Translations under genes and position numbers: made by a program
The notes under the pieces: generated by a model
The model's database searches: none
The model's input: only the letters and a program-made list of their open reading frames with translations
Told to the model about the DNA's origin: nothing
From: Parapedobacter sp035556095
GTDB lineage: Bacteria > Bacteroidota > Bacteroidia > Sphingobacteriales > Sphingobacteriaceae
Reading direction: 5' to 3'
Length of the DNA: 64,000 nucleotides
Assembly (NCBI RefSeq): GCF_035556095.1
Contig: NZ_DATMFT010000021.1
Span: 558,001 to 622,000, forward strand
Part shown: positions 51,436 through 60,705 of the stretch, one piece after another
Layout of the letters: every line of letters begins with the position of its first letter
How positions within the stretch are numbered: the stretch's first letter is position 1

Positions 51436-53983
51436 CCGTTGTTGTGTTGTTGTTTTCACCGCTATTTTCACTGTTTTCCTGGTTTTCTCCTTCTTCAATT
51501 AACTCCTCGTCTTCATGTTCCACTTTGGTTATCGAGGCAATTTCATCATCGCCTTTGAGGCTGATGAGTCGAACCCCTTGCGTGGCCCTTCCCATTACGC
51601 GCAACTCGCTGGCCGCAATCCGGATGACGATACCGGATTTGTTGATAATCATCAAGTCGTCGTTGTCGGTTACATCTTTGATGGCCACCAACTTACCTGT
51701 CTTGTCGGTAATATTGATGGTCTTCACACCTTTTCCGCCACGGTTGGTTACCCGATAATCTTCAATATCCGTTCGTTTGCCGTAACCTTTTTCGGAAACG
51801 ACCAGTACGGTTGTATCGTAATTATTAACACTAATCATGCCAACTACCTCGTCTTCCGGACCGGTAAGGGTAATACCGCGTACGCCTGTAGCCGTACGTC
51901 CCATCGGGCGTACCGTAGATTCGTTGAACCGGATTGCCCTTCCCGACTTCAGTGCCATCACAATCTCGCTATTTCCATCGGTGAGGCATGCCTCCAGCAA
52001 CTGATCGCCCTCATTGATGTTGATGGCATTGATACCATTGGCCCGTGGCCGGGAGTAAGCCTCCAGCGAGGTCTTCTTAATGGTGCCGCGTTTGGTACAC
52101 ATGATGATGAAATTGTTCTCAAGGTATTCTTGGTCCTTGAGGTTCTTCACTTTGATGTACGCTTTGATTTTTTCTTCTTTCGGGATGTTGATGATGTTCT
52201 GTATCGCCCGGCCGCGCGACGTGCGTGTTCCTTCTGGAATTTCGAATGCCCGTAGCCAGAAGCAGCGTCCGGCTTCGGTAAAGAACAGCATGTAGTTGTG
52301 GGCCGAGGCGGTGATGATGTGTTCGGTAAAATCTTCCTCGCGGGTGTTGCTGCCTTTCGCGCCCTTTCCACCGCGGCCCTGCCGTCTGTACTCGGTTAGC
52401 GGCGTGCGTTTCACATAGCTTTCATGCGAGATGGTGATCACAATTTCTTCATCTTCGATGAAGTCTTCCATGCGCATATCCTCGGCCGAATGTACAATGG
52501 TCGATCTGCGCTCATCGCCGTATTTCTCTCTAACTTCACGCAGTTCGTCCTTAATGATGCCCATGCGGAGCCCTTCATCTGCGAGTACCGATTTCAAGTA
52601 TTCGATGGTTTTCATCAATTCGGCGTATTCCTCTTTGATCTTGTCGCGTTCCAGTCCGGTAAGGCGGCGCAGGGTCATATCGAGGATGGCACGTGCCTGG
52701 ATGTCGGATAGGCCGAACTTTTCCATTAAGCCCACGCGGGCGTCCTCTGGCGTCGCTGACGCTCGAATAAGTGCAATTACCTCGTCGAGGTGATCTAGCG
52801 CAATGAGTAGTCCTTCAAGGATATGTGCACGCTTTTCCGCTTCCGCGAGTTCGAATTTCGTACGGCGCACCACCACTTCGTGCCTGTGTTCCACAAAATG
52901 GTAAATCATGTCCTTCAGGTTCAGCATCATGGGGCGGCCATGAACCAAGGCGATGTTGTTTACACTGAATGAGGTCTGTAAGGCTGTATGTTTGTATAGG
53001 TTGTTGAGGATGATGGATGCATTTCCATCGCGTTTGATGTCGTATACAATCCGCATCCCGTGCCGATCGGATTCGTCGCGGATTTCAGCAATTCCCTCAA
53101 TCTTCTTTTCATTGACCAGGTCGGCTGTCCGCTTAATCATGTCCGATTTGTTCACCTGGTAAGGGATTTCGGTAACGATGATCTGTTCGCGGCCGCTTTT
53201 TGTGGTTTCGATTTCCGCTTTGGCACGCATTACGATGCGGCCACGGCCGGTATGGAAAGCCTCCTGCACGCCGGCATATCCGTAAATGATACCCCCTGTG
53301 GGGAAATCGGGTGCCTTTACGTGCTGCATCAACTCACTGATTTCGATATCGCGGTTGTCGATGTAAGCGATGATGCCGTCTACCACTTCCGAAAGGTTGT
53401 GGGGGGCCATATTGGTGGCCATACCTACAGCGATTCCCGAGGCGCCGTTTACCAGCAGGTTGGGAATACGCGTTGGGAGTACCGTAGGCTCTTCGATGGA
53501 ATCGTCGAAGTTGAGTTGGTAATCGATGGTGTCCTTATTAATATCGGAAAGCAACTCTTCGGCAATTTTCTTCAACCGCGCTTCGGTATACCGCATGGCC
53601 GCTGGGGGGTCGCCATCTACCGAACCGTAGTTGCCCTGGCCATCAACCAGTGGATACCGTAAGCTCCATTCTTGGGCCATGCGCACCATGGTATCGTAAA
53701 CCGAAGAATCGCCATGGGGGTGATATTTACCAAGAACGTCGCCCACAATACGGGCAGATTTTTTATAGGGTTTTCCGGAGGTCACACCCAGGTCGAGCAT
53801 GCCATACAGCACGCGGCGGTGTACAGGCTTCAAGCCATCCCGCACGTCGGGCAATGCACGTGATACAATAACAGACATCGAGTAATCGATGTATGCCGAT
53901 TTCATTTGGTCTTCGATGTTGATGGGGATGATCCGGTCGTTCGCCGGAACGTGGTTGTTGCCGTTTTCTGTTTCTTCAGCCAT
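51407..53983 (-). CDS. gyrA: DNA gyrase subunit A
   Basis: An 858-residue type II topoisomerase subunit that introduces negative supercoils with GyrB. The winged-helix catalytic domain has Tyr132 (AAMRYTEAR) and the quinolone-site residues Ser93 and Asp97 (HPHGDSSVYD), which are the sensitive forms. The coiled-coil tower and the C-terminal beta-pinwheel (from about 510) follow, with the GyrA box QGRGGKG that separates gyrase from ParC. The last 40 residues are very acidic (EDEELIEEGENQ...). It is followed by, and overlaps, the first TPR gene. Confidence 0.98.
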   Translation of the reverse strand: MAEETENGNNHVPANDRIIPINIEDQMKSAYIDYSMSVIVSRALPDVRDGLKPVHRRVLYGMLDLGVTSGKPYKKSARIVGDVLGKYHPHGDSSVYDTMVRMAQEWSLRYPLVDGQGNYGSVDGDPPAAMRYTEARLKKIAEELLSDINKDTIDYQLNFDDSIEEPTVLPTRIPNLLVNGASGIAVGMATNMAPHNLSEVVDGIIAYIDNRDIEISELMQHVKAPDFPTGGIIYGYAGVQEAFHTGRGRIVMRAKAEIETTKSGREQIIVTEIPYQVNKSDMIKRTADLVNEKKIEGIAEIRDESDRHGMRIVYDIKRDGNASIILNNLYKHTALQTSFSVNNIALVHGRPMMLNLKDMIYHFVEHRHEVVVRRTKFELAEAEKRAHILEGLLIALDHLDEVIALIRASATPEDARVGLMEKFGLSDIQARAILDMTLRRLTGLERDKIKEEYAELMKTIEYLKSVLADEGLRMGIIKDELREVREKYGDERRSTIVHSAEDMRMEDFIEDEEIVITISHESYVKRTPLTEYRRQGRGGKGAKGSNTREEDFTEHIITASAHNYMLFFTEAGRCFWLRAFEIPEGTRTSRGRAIQNIINIPKEEKIKAYIKVKNLKDQEYLENNFIIMCTKRGTIKKTSLEAYSRPRANGINAININEGDQLLEACLTDGNSEIVMALKSGRAIRFNESTVRPMGRTATGVRGITLTGPEDEVVGMISVNNYDTTVLVVSEKGYGKRTDIEDYRVTNRGGKGVKTINITDKTGKLVAIKDVTDNDDLMIINKSGIVIRIAASELRVMGRATQGVRLISLKGDDEIASITKVEHEDEELIEEGENQENSENSGENNNTTTDESSPSDEE

Positions 53984-54106
53984 TATATGTTTACCAATCT
54001 TAAATCAAAAGGCACAGCAAGAACATGCACTACATGCTTGTTGCGCATGCGAAATTACGAAAATTTTAGGTCATTCTACAATGTTTTTTGGTGCCGCCAG
54101 TGCGGT

Positions 54107-54136
54107 TTTGTTATTCGTCGAGAAACCTTAACTTTG
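54107..54136 (+). promoter_or_regulatory. Promoter TTTG-N18-TAACTTTG for the MscS gene
   Basis: TTTG (54107-54110) and TAACTTTG (54129-54136) both match the Bacteroidota consensus, 18 nt apart. The ATG at 54181 is 44 nt after the box. Confidence 0.65.
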
Positions 54137-54180
54137 TGGCCCGTTACTTCTTCTTTTTTTACCGTTCAATCAGTTAATTT

Positions 54181-55515
54181 ATGGAAATACCTACGATTAC
54201 AAGCTCGTCAAACTTTATTTATCAATGGACCTACAATACGCTCATCAGTTGGGGCGTACCCGCCGCTCAAGCAGACATCGTCAACCTTTTTGTTTTACTG
54301 GGGCTACTCGTTGTCGTATTGAGCATCGTTTATTATGTTCTCCGTAAATTCCTAGTAAGTACGCTGGCTGTTTTTGCCAAACGGTCAAAAACAAAATTTG
54401 ATGACCACCTCGTGCGCAACCGGGCAATGGCACAGCTGGCGCGACTGGTGCCGCTCCTGATTTCCATCCAGTTCATCCCGGTCATTTTTTCAGCTTTTCC
54501 AGATTGGATTTCGCCTGTGCGAAAGTTCTTTGATATGGTTCTGGTCATTGTATGGGTATTATTATTCAGGGCACTGTTCCGGTCTGTCCGCGATCACCTG
54601 CGCACCAAGAAAGGGTTTGAAGACAAGCCGCTTGACAGCTACCTCCAGGTCATCAATATCTTTATGTTCTTTGTGGCTGGTATCATCATATTTTCGATGT
54701 TGACCGGCCAGTCACCTTGGGCTTTTCTGGGCGCCTTGGGTGCGGCGTCGGCCATCCTCCTACTGGTCTTCAAAGACACCATCATGGGTTTCGTAGCCAG
54801 CATACAAGTGTCTACTAACGATATGGTACGTGTGGGCGACTGGATCGAGATGCCGAAGTACAATGCCGATGGCGATGTGCTAGAAATCAACCTCAATACC
54901 GTAAAGGTTAGGAACTGGGATAAGACCATCACCACCGTGCCCACGCATTACCTCGTTACGGACTCGTTCAAGAACTGGCGCGGTATGCATGAAAGTGGTG
55001 GGCGTCGTATCAAGCGTTCGGTGAGCATTAAAATATCCACGATACGTTATCTGGAAAAGGAGGAGATCGAGCACCTCAAGAAGATACAATTATTGAAGCC
55101 GTTCATCGAGGAACGGCAAAAAGAAATCGAGCAATACAATGCGGAAAGCGGAGCCGACCCGACCATGCCGGTAAACGGGCGGAAGATGACGAACGCTGGG
55201 CTTTACCGGCAGTACATTACGTTGTATACCGCGCAACATCCATTGATCCATAAAGGTTATACGATGGTTGTCCGCCAATTGCAACCTACGGAAACCGGAT
55301 TGCCGATAGAGCTCTACATGTACACCTCCAATACCAAATGGGCGATCTACGAGAACGCGATGGCGGATATTTTCGACCATCTGCTTGCTTCTGTCAAGTT
55401 TTTCGGGCTAGAGGTTTTCGAGGCACCCGCTGCCGACGACGTTCGTAGCCTCGGGCTCTCATCGCCCAAGGGCGACAGCGATTCGCCCGTACCCATACGG
55501 CAGGGCAACGGGTAG
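54181..55515 (+). CDS. MscS-family mechanosensitive ion channel
   Basis: A 444-residue membrane protein. Four hydrophobic segments at about 33-55, 80-100, 118-140 and 155-180 precede the pore-lining helix and beta domain of MscS (GALGAASAILLLVFKDTIMGFVASIQVS, then MVRVGDWIEMP with the conserved DGDVLEINLNTVKVRNWDKT). The C-terminal cytoplasmic part (about 255-444) is longer than in small MscS and contains a polar insert (EIEQYNAESGADPTMPVNG). It resembles the YbdG/MscK-like larger MscS group. It releases solutes under hypo-osmotic stress and is transcribed alone. Confidence 0.92.
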   Translation: MEIPTITSSSNFIYQWTYNTLISWGVPAAQADIVNLFVLLGLLVVVLSIVYYVLRKFLVSTLAVFAKRSKTKFDDHLVRNRAMAQLARLVPLLISIQFIPVIFSAFPDWISPVRKFFDMVLVIVWVLLFRALFRSVRDHLRTKKGFEDKPLDSYLQVINIFMFFVAGIIIFSMLTGQSPWAFLGALGAASAILLLVFKDTIMGFVASIQVSTNDMVRVGDWIEMPKYNADGDVLEINLNTVKVRNWDKTITTVPTHYLVTDSFKNWRGMHESGGRRIKRSVSIKISTIRYLEKEEIEHLKKIQLLKPFIEERQKEIEQYNAESGADPTMPVNGRKMTNAGLYRQYITLYTAQHPLIHKGYTMVVRQLQPTETGLPIELYMYTSNTKWAIYENAMADIFDHLLASVKFFGLEVFEAPAADDVRSLGLSSPKGDSDSPVPIRQGNG

Positions 55516-55526
55516 GGGACCATCAA

Positions 55527-56021
55527 TCAACGGATCCGGGCATCGTTGACTACGCGCATCGCCTCATCAACCATGGTTTTCGCTGCATCGCGCATTTTTG
55601 TGTTACCGTTAAAATCCGCGTCGAGCGTTACCTCCTTGCTTTTTTCCTTGTAATTGAACTGTAGGTAGAAGCGGGCGACGGGTTTGGTGCCGTCCGGTTC
55701 ACCGCTGGTCATGTCGTCCGGCAGATTCCAGAAACCCAGTTGGGTTGCTTTGCCATGCAGGTGGTGCATGTCATCTTTGCGCAGCTTCACAGTATCTACC
55801 ACAAGGGAGTCTTGTTTGTTGAGGAATCGGTAAAGCCCCGTTTCCGAATCAAATTGGTTGATCAGTTCGTCACCTTCACCGTATTTAAGCACAATCGATT
55901 CGAAATCAGCGAAACGGAACGGTGCTCTTTTGAACATTTGGCTGTAGTAATAAAAGCAATACAGTAAAAAGGGGATGATAATGCAAACACCAAGGAAAAT
56001 TTTTTTGATACGGTCGCTCAT
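55527..56021 (-). CDS. Small single-TM protein, function unknown
   Basis: A 164-residue protein with an N-terminal membrane helix at about 9-27 (FLGVCIIIPFLLYCFYYYS) preceded by basic residues, and an extracytoplasmic domain of about 130 residues. The domain has the FESIVLKYGEGDELIN opening, a short DDMHHLHGKATQLGFWNLP helix and a C-terminal AAKTMVDEAMRVV helix. I do not recognise the family. A TACTTTTG box lies 22 nt upstream, between this gene and the MFS gene on the same strand. It converges with the MscS gene (11 nt between stops). Confidence 0.75.
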   Translation of the reverse strand: MSDRIKKIFLGVCIIIPFLLYCFYYYSQMFKRAPFRFADFESIVLKYGEGDELINQFDSETGLYRFLNKQDSLVVDTVKLRKDDMHHLHGKATQLGFWNLPDDMTSGEPDGTKPVARFYLQFNYKEKSKEVTLDADFNGNTKMRDAAKTMVDEAMRVVNDARIR

Positions 56022-56043
56022 GATCTCAATTCAATATCGGCGG

Positions 56044-56051
56044 CAAAAGTA
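56044..56051 (-). promoter_or_regulatory. -7 box TACTTTTG for the small single-TM gene
   Basis: An exact TAnnTTTG match on the minus strand, 22 nt before the ATG at 56021, implying transcription independent of the upstream MFS gene. Confidence 0.5.
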
Positions 56052-56061
56052 CGCAAAAAAA

Positions 56062-57342
56062 TTAAGCCTTGATTTTATATCCTGCCATGGCATAATAAGC
56101 AATGAAAGCAAAGAGCGGAATGGGTACGAAAAAGCCTGCAGCCATGCCATATACGTCGGCAACATAACCCATTATGGGTGGAAACACGGCTCCGCCGCCC
56201 ACCGCCATCACGAGAAAAGAAGCCCCTTGCTTGGTGTGGGTGCCTAAGCTGCGGATGGCTAAAGCGAATATGGTGGGAAACATGATAGACATGAAAAAGA
56301 AAACACCATACAACGACACGAATGAAACCCATCCGAGCTTTAACGATACAATCGGCAACAGCAAGCACACCACTAGTGCGTAGCACGCCAACAGGCGGGA
56401 AGGCTTGAAATACTTCATCAGCGCACTGCCCGAAAAGCGGCCCATCATGAACAGAAAGAAGCCCAGCGACAAGAAATAGGGCCCGTATTGCACATCGAAA
56501 TTAGGGTGCATATCGTGGTCCGTTACGAAATTGATGAGGTAGCTGAATACCCCTGTTTGTGCCGCCACATAGCAAGCTTGGGCCGCAACACCCAGTTTAA
56601 AATGGTTATTTTTCCACAACGGTTTCTTCGAAATGAAGGCCGGATGCGAAGGATCCGAAATTTCCATGTCACCGCCCGGTGTCGGGGCCGTTCCGTGCGC
56701 GTGCATCAAATCCTCCTCATCGATTTTGGGCAGTTTTAGCCGGGAGAAAACAAAGGCAATGGCCAGCACGGCCAATCCGATGAGCGCGAAGGGCATCACA
56801 ATGGAAATCATCTTTTCGCCTTCCACATGGCTGCGGTTGCCATAGATGGATAGCGCAATCAGCGGGCCTATCACCCACGCAAAGCCGTTGAATGATTGGG
56901 CGATATTGATTCGCCGTTCGGCGGATTCTGGAGGACCTAGCTTGGTGGTGTATGGATTAGCGCCGGTTTCCAACGTTGCCAAGCCTGCCCCGATTACGAG
57001 GAGACACAACAAAAAAAGCACAAACGATTGAAACGGCGCGGTGCCAGCTGCCAGCAATGCACCGACACCAAAAAGGCTCAACCCGAATATGATTCCCTTT
57101 TTGTAACCATATTTCTTGGTGAACAGGCCGGCGGGGATGGCCATGCAAAAGTAAGCTCCATACAGGGAAACCTGTATGAAGCTCGACTGCCATTTTTTCA
57201 AGTGTAGCAGTTCCTGAAAGTTCTTATCTAGTGTATCCAGCAAACCGTGTGCAATTCCCCAGGTGAGGAACAGTACACTGATTGCCATGAAAGGTGTGGT
57301 ATAGTTTGCACCATCCTTGATAAAGATCGATTTTTTGCTCAT
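56062..57342 (-). CDS. MFS sugar permease, FucP (FHS) type
   Basis: A 426-residue protein with twelve membrane helices of the fucose:H+ symporter subfamily. Diagnostic segments are the first-helix TTPFMAISVLFLTWGIAHGLLDTLDK, GAYFCMAIPAGLFTKKYGYKKGI, LATLETGANPYTTKLGP and the asparagine-rich AQSFNGFAWVIGP helix. The central loop (about 205-235) is hydrophilic. FHS transporters bring in L-fucose, galactose, glucose or N-acetylglucosamine with protons; the sugar is not predictable. It is transcribed alone, with no clear promoter. Confidence 0.93.
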   Translation of the reverse strand: MSKKSIFIKDGANYTTPFMAISVLFLTWGIAHGLLDTLDKNFQELLHLKKWQSSFIQVSLYGAYFCMAIPAGLFTKKYGYKKGIIFGLSLFGVGALLAAGTAPFQSFVLFLLCLLVIGAGLATLETGANPYTTKLGPPESAERRINIAQSFNGFAWVIGPLIALSIYGNRSHVEGEKMISIVMPFALIGLAVLAIAFVFSRLKLPKIDEEDLMHAHGTAPTPGGDMEISDPSHPAFISKKPLWKNNHFKLGVAAQACYVAAQTGVFSYLINFVTDHDMHPNFDVQYGPYFLSLGFFLFMMGRFSGSALMKYFKPSRLLACYALVVCLLLPIVSLKLGWVSFVSLYGVFFFMSIMFPTIFALAIRSLGTHTKQGASFLVMAVGGGAVFPPIMGYVADVYGMAAGFFVPIPLFAFIAYYAMAGYKIKA

Positions 57343-57414
57343 AACTCGTTATTGGCCTTTCGTGAAAATAAATCGGCCTAAAATAGAGAAATCCGTTGGA
57401 TTATGAGCAGAAAA

Positions 57415-58152
57415 TCACTGAATTTGATTTACCCCGCGATGGCGCACCACACCGATGTAATAGGGAGTCGACTCACTGCCATCACCCGTAAGGAAGAAGG
57501 TCAGGTAGTCGCCGGGATCAAGTGCTACCCCCGTACGCCTGGCCAGTTGCACGCCATCCTCATCTTCTACGGTCAATACATGCGTGCCGGTAGCTGTTGT
57601 GGCAATAAACTCCTCGCCATCTTCGCCGGTTTCCGGTGTTTCGGTAGGCCGGTCGCGGAAAGCCGCAATCGGTTCGGCTGCTGCGATACGTAAGGTAACG
57701 CGGTGCGGTGTTTCGGCAAGGTTAAAAAAACGTACGCCGGCACTGGCCGCCGGATCTTCGATACCGCTGGGCAAACGATCATCCGTGACGAAATGCCGGG
57801 GGGCCGCCTCCGTACCGAAGATAAATGACGTATAGAACTTGTTTTCCTCCAGCGCGACGGTAGTGTCAACCAACTGCGCCAGTTCGTTGGATGAGATGAT
57901 TTCCATCCTGCAATTTTCAGCACTGGGCACGGCGTAATAATCAATACCACGGTAACCTTGTCCTTGGCCCAACTGTTGGAGGCCACGGCCTACGTCCAAT
58001 CGGTGCAGCACGGCTTGTGCTTCCAAAAAGGAATTAACCACCACCAGGCCCGACCGGACATCCGGTGCCGGGTCCTCGTCTTTGATACAGCTGGCGAATA
58101 AGATTATCCCCACCAACAGGGCTAATCGCGAAATGTAATCGGGTTTCATCAT
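57415..58152 (-). CDS. DUF4397-like lipoprotein (copy 2)
   Basis: A 245-residue lipoprotein with a signal peptide to Cys22 (LFASC). The mature part has a DUF4397-like fold: VVNSFLEAQAVLHRLDVGRGL, then ELAQLVDTTVALEENKFYTSFIFG, then AASAGVRFFNLAETPHRVTLRIA, with a shared FRDRPTETPETGEDGEEF segment. It is similar throughout to the gene upstream and begins 11 nt after that gene's stop; both are probably outer-membrane lipoproteins of unknown role arising by duplication. Confidence 0.85.
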   Translation of the reverse strand: MMKPDYISRLALLVGIILFASCIKDEDPAPDVRSGLVVVNSFLEAQAVLHRLDVGRGLQQLGQGQGYRGIDYYAVPSAENCRMEIISSNELAQLVDTTVALEENKFYTSFIFGTEAAPRHFVTDDRLPSGIEDPAASAGVRFFNLAETPHRVTLRIAAAEPIAAFRDRPTETPETGEDGEEFIATTATGTHVLTVEDEDGVQLARRTGVALDPGDYLTFFLTGDGSESTPYYIGVVRHRGVNQIQ

Positions 58153-58163
58153 GTGTCATACAG

Positions 58164-58883
58164 TTAATTGACCCAGTGCCAAACCCTACCCACGTAAAAC
58201 GTTGTTGGATCCCGCTCATCACCGGTTAGAAAAATACTGGTATAGCTACCTGGCGCTAAGTCAAGCGTACCCTCTCTGGTAGCTACTGTTTCGCCATCTT
58301 CGTCCACCACACTGATGGTATAGGTGCCTGTGGTTACCGGAATAAAGCCCTCACCCTCCTTACCGGTCTGTGGTGTTTCGGTAGGCCGGTCGCTAAAAGC
58401 GGCGATCGGCTCCATATCGCCAATATGTAGGGTCATGCGGCGGTCGGTGTTGGCCAGGTTATAAAACCGAACGCCGGCGATGGCGGCCGGGTCATCAGCA
58501 CCTTCAGGTATCCGGTCTTCCGTAATGAAATGCCGCGGGTCGTTATGCGTGCCATAAACGATGGACGAATAATACACGCTATCCTGTATCGTAATGGCCG
58601 TATCCACGAGCCGATTATCGTCATATGTGGAGTAGATTTCCAACCGGCGGCTTTCTCCCGGGTACGCGTATACGGGTGGATTAGGTCCGAAGCTCCGGTA
58701 TTGGAGTGGCTCCGGGCCGATTGCGGCATTGCGATCAATATAGCAATACACTGCTTGCGCTTCGACAAACGCGTTCACAAACGTTGTTCCACCCACCAGC
58801 TGGGGTTGTGGATCGCCCCTTAAACAACTCCCCAGCAGCAGCACACTGGCTGCCAAGGAAACGATTAAATTCAATTTCTTCAT
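58164..58883 (-). CDS. DUF4397-like lipoprotein (copy 1)
   Basis: About 239 residues from the MKKLNLIVSLAASVLLLGSC start (58883; MM and an upstream Met at 58895 are also in frame). Cys20 follows the lipobox LLGS. The mature part matches the neighbouring copy: VNAFVEAQAVYCYIDRN, RLVDTAITIQDSVYYSSIVYG, AAIAGVRFYNLANTDRRMTLHIG and SDRPTETPQTGKEGEGF. DUF4397 proteins are secreted beta-sandwiches of unknown function. The pair is cotranscribed. No promoter was convincing upstream. Confidence 0.85.
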   Translation of the reverse strand: MKKLNLIVSLAASVLLLGSCLRGDPQPQLVGGTTFVNAFVEAQAVYCYIDRNAAIGPEPLQYRSFGPNPPVYAYPGESRRLEIYSTYDDNRLVDTAITIQDSVYYSSIVYGTHNDPRHFITEDRIPEGADDPAAIAGVRFYNLANTDRRMTLHIGDMEPIAAFSDRPTETPQTGKEGEGFIPVTTGTYTISVVDEDGETVATREGTLDLAPGSYTSIFLTGDERDPTTFYVGRVWHWVN

Positions 58884-58989
58884 CATATCCTTCATTAACG
58901 TACGGAAGCTGGTGAATGCTACAGCACCTGCATTCTTTTACACAAACAACATTTAAAGAACGAAATGGTGTGCAGCTATTTGAAATTCA

Positions 58990-60168
58990 TTAGAAAGACG
59001 GACGATGCTTTACATTCGTGCCGCCCAGCATGTTAAAGTAGGTATTGTCTGCACCTACGTTCGACTTCACAATGTGATAGTTCAATGAGCCATATAGTAA
59101 ATTGGCAGGGTCTACCACAAAGTTGCTGTAGTTGAATGCCACGGGAACCTGGCCTGTATTGATCTCGATGCCGATCTGCTCGATTTTAAAAAAGGCCGCA
59201 CCCAGCATATGGCGTGCAAATTCAACATCGAGGGCATTGACGATATTCTTGCAGTTTTGGGCATGTATGCGCCCAAACCAAGCGGCATGGTCCATTTTCG
59301 CGAACACAAACGCATTGTCACAATTCCAAACCGATAGGTTATTTCCATTGGCATGTTCCGAAAAAATGAACCCGTAGCGAAAAGCGCTTTTCACGTATGT
59401 ATTTCGTAATTCCTGCTCCGGATTGCACCATAACCGTGGAGCGACCAGCCCGGCAGAATAGTGTCCATCGTCCGTTGGCGCGGTAAGGTCTACACTTCTC
59501 GTTGAGGAGTAGACTAACACGTTGTCGGTATAGAGCGTAGCCGCATGGGCCATATTTATGCCAGACAAGTACGGGTATTTTCCCTTCTCCGATTTGACCT
59601 GGAACGCCAGGTCTTGCAGCCTGACCACCGCTTGATTAAGTTTATATGTCCCGCCGCCAGATCCAGCAGCCAATAAGAAGGTAGGGGTCTCCGCTGGGTT
59701 TGTCAGTTTTTCTCCCAAGATGTCCGAGAAAAGTACCGTACCATTATCCCATACCTCCGCTTCGTCTTTCCCTGTGTGGTTGGCATACGCACTCGGCGTT
59801 ACCACACAATTTTCGCCTGCTAACCTGATCATTACGTAGGTTCTTCCCGGCGTAGATTTTGGTTTGATGATGAGGTGCGCTTTTACTTCATATTTTTCCT
59901 GTATGGTGGCAAGCCTGTAATGTCCGTTTGGAAAATACAATGTTCCGCCGCCGTGGTCTATAAGATGGTCCAGAGCGTTCTGTATGGCTTGCGTGTCGTC
60001 CGTTTCGCCATCTCCCATAGCGCCGAAATCTTTGACGTTATAAGCGAGCAGCTCTTTTTTGGCCGTCTGTGATTTTACCTCTTGAGGTAACGAAAACGCT
60101 AGTGTACATACAATAAAGAAAGTAAAAAGAAGCGGTACATGTTTGTGTGGGAACAGGGAATGACTCAT
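58990..60168 (-). CDS. Pectate-lyase-superfamily parallel beta-helix protein
   Basis: About 392 residues from MSHSLFPHKHVPLLFT (60168), with a signal peptide ending near LPQEVKSQ. The Pectate_lyase_3 opening is clear: VKDFGAMGDGETDDTQAIQNALD, then GGGTLYFPNGHY. Right-handed beta-helix turns follow, with clusters of Asn and aromatics (NGNNLSVWNCDNAFVFAKMDHA). It is secreted and could degrade or bind a polysaccharide, or be a tailspike-like structure; catalytic residues cannot be assigned. The frame also opens at 60249 with another hydrophobic start, but a promoter lies between the two, so 60168 is preferred. Confidence 0.85.
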   Translation of the reverse strand: MSHSLFPHKHVPLLFTFFIVCTLAFSLPQEVKSQTAKKELLAYNVKDFGAMGDGETDDTQAIQNALDHLIDHGGGTLYFPNGHYRLATIQEKYEVKAHLIIKPKSTPGRTYVMIRLAGENCVVTPSAYANHTGKDEAEVWDNGTVLFSDILGEKLTNPAETPTFLLAAGSGGGTYKLNQAVVRLQDLAFQVKSEKGKYPYLSGINMAHAATLYTDNVLVYSSTRSVDLTAPTDDGHYSAGLVAPRLWCNPEQELRNTYVKSAFRYGFIFSEHANGNNLSVWNCDNAFVFAKMDHAAWFGRIHAQNCKNIVNALDVEFARHMLGAAFFKIEQIGIEINTGQVPVAFNYSNFVVDPANLLYGSLNYHIVKSNVGADNTYFNMLGGTNVKHRPSF

Positions 60169-60207
60169 CGTGCTAGGCTTTTTATCCGTTTTTAGTTTTG
60201 CAGACGG

Positions 60208-60237
60208 CAAAAATATAAATAACAATACGATTACAAA
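60208..60237 (-). promoter_or_regulatory. Promoter TTTG-N18-TATTTTTG for the beta-helix protein
   Basis: On the minus strand TTTG (60234-60237) and TATTTTTG (60208-60215) are 18 nt apart, both consensus. The transcript would begin near 60203, downstream of the alternative start at 60249, which decides the start at 60168. Confidence 0.7.
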
Positions 60238-60249
60238 GAATTGCTTCAC

Positions 60250-60705
60250 CTACCTGGTCAACCGCAACCCACCACATCTGCGGAACCACCACGTACCGAC
60301 CACGAGGTTGCGGCGTGTATTTGAAATGCCAGATTTAATTGAGAGTTAATTTTACTTTCAAGTTTGTTTTGAAGGTTTATGTCGCCTAGAATTTTAAGCG
60401 CTTAGAAGGGCGCTGAATGCCCTTATTTGGGAAATGGACTTTTTAACCCATCGAATTTTGCCCCTTTTTAACTAAAAATTGAACGAAGCGAGTTGCCAAA
60501 CTCTCCGAAGTCTCTTTCCAAACTCTCCGAAGTCTCTTCCCAAAGTGACCCCAGTCAGTTTGAAACACGACTATTTTATAAATATTTATTGTTTGAGGTG
60601 ATTTTATTTTCCTACAAATCAGAACTATTTTCGTGACCTACGGCGATGTTTGTTTGTTTTAATACATGAAAAGCATTGGTTGATAAGGTGTTGCTAAAAT
60701 CCTCT
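60250..60705. other. Non-coding gap with tandem repeats
   Basis: About 455 nt between the beta-helix and PepSY genes with no credible reading frame. It contains two TTTTTAAC words near 60437 and 60464, and the 22-nt tandem repeat at 60496-60561. No insertion-sequence gene remains. It could be the end of a lost mobile element or a regulatory spacer. Confidence 0.5.
60496..60561. repeat. 22-nt tandem repeat, two near-identical copies plus a diverged third
   Basis: Copies begin at 60496 and 60518 (identical except for the last base; each reads CCAAACTCTCCGAAG, then TCTCTT and one more base). A third copy from 60540 keeps CCAAA, the central CC and AGTC, agreeing at 15 of 22 positions. Short repeated units like this occur at ends of some IS21-type elements, but no transposase is nearby. 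Confidence 0.6.
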
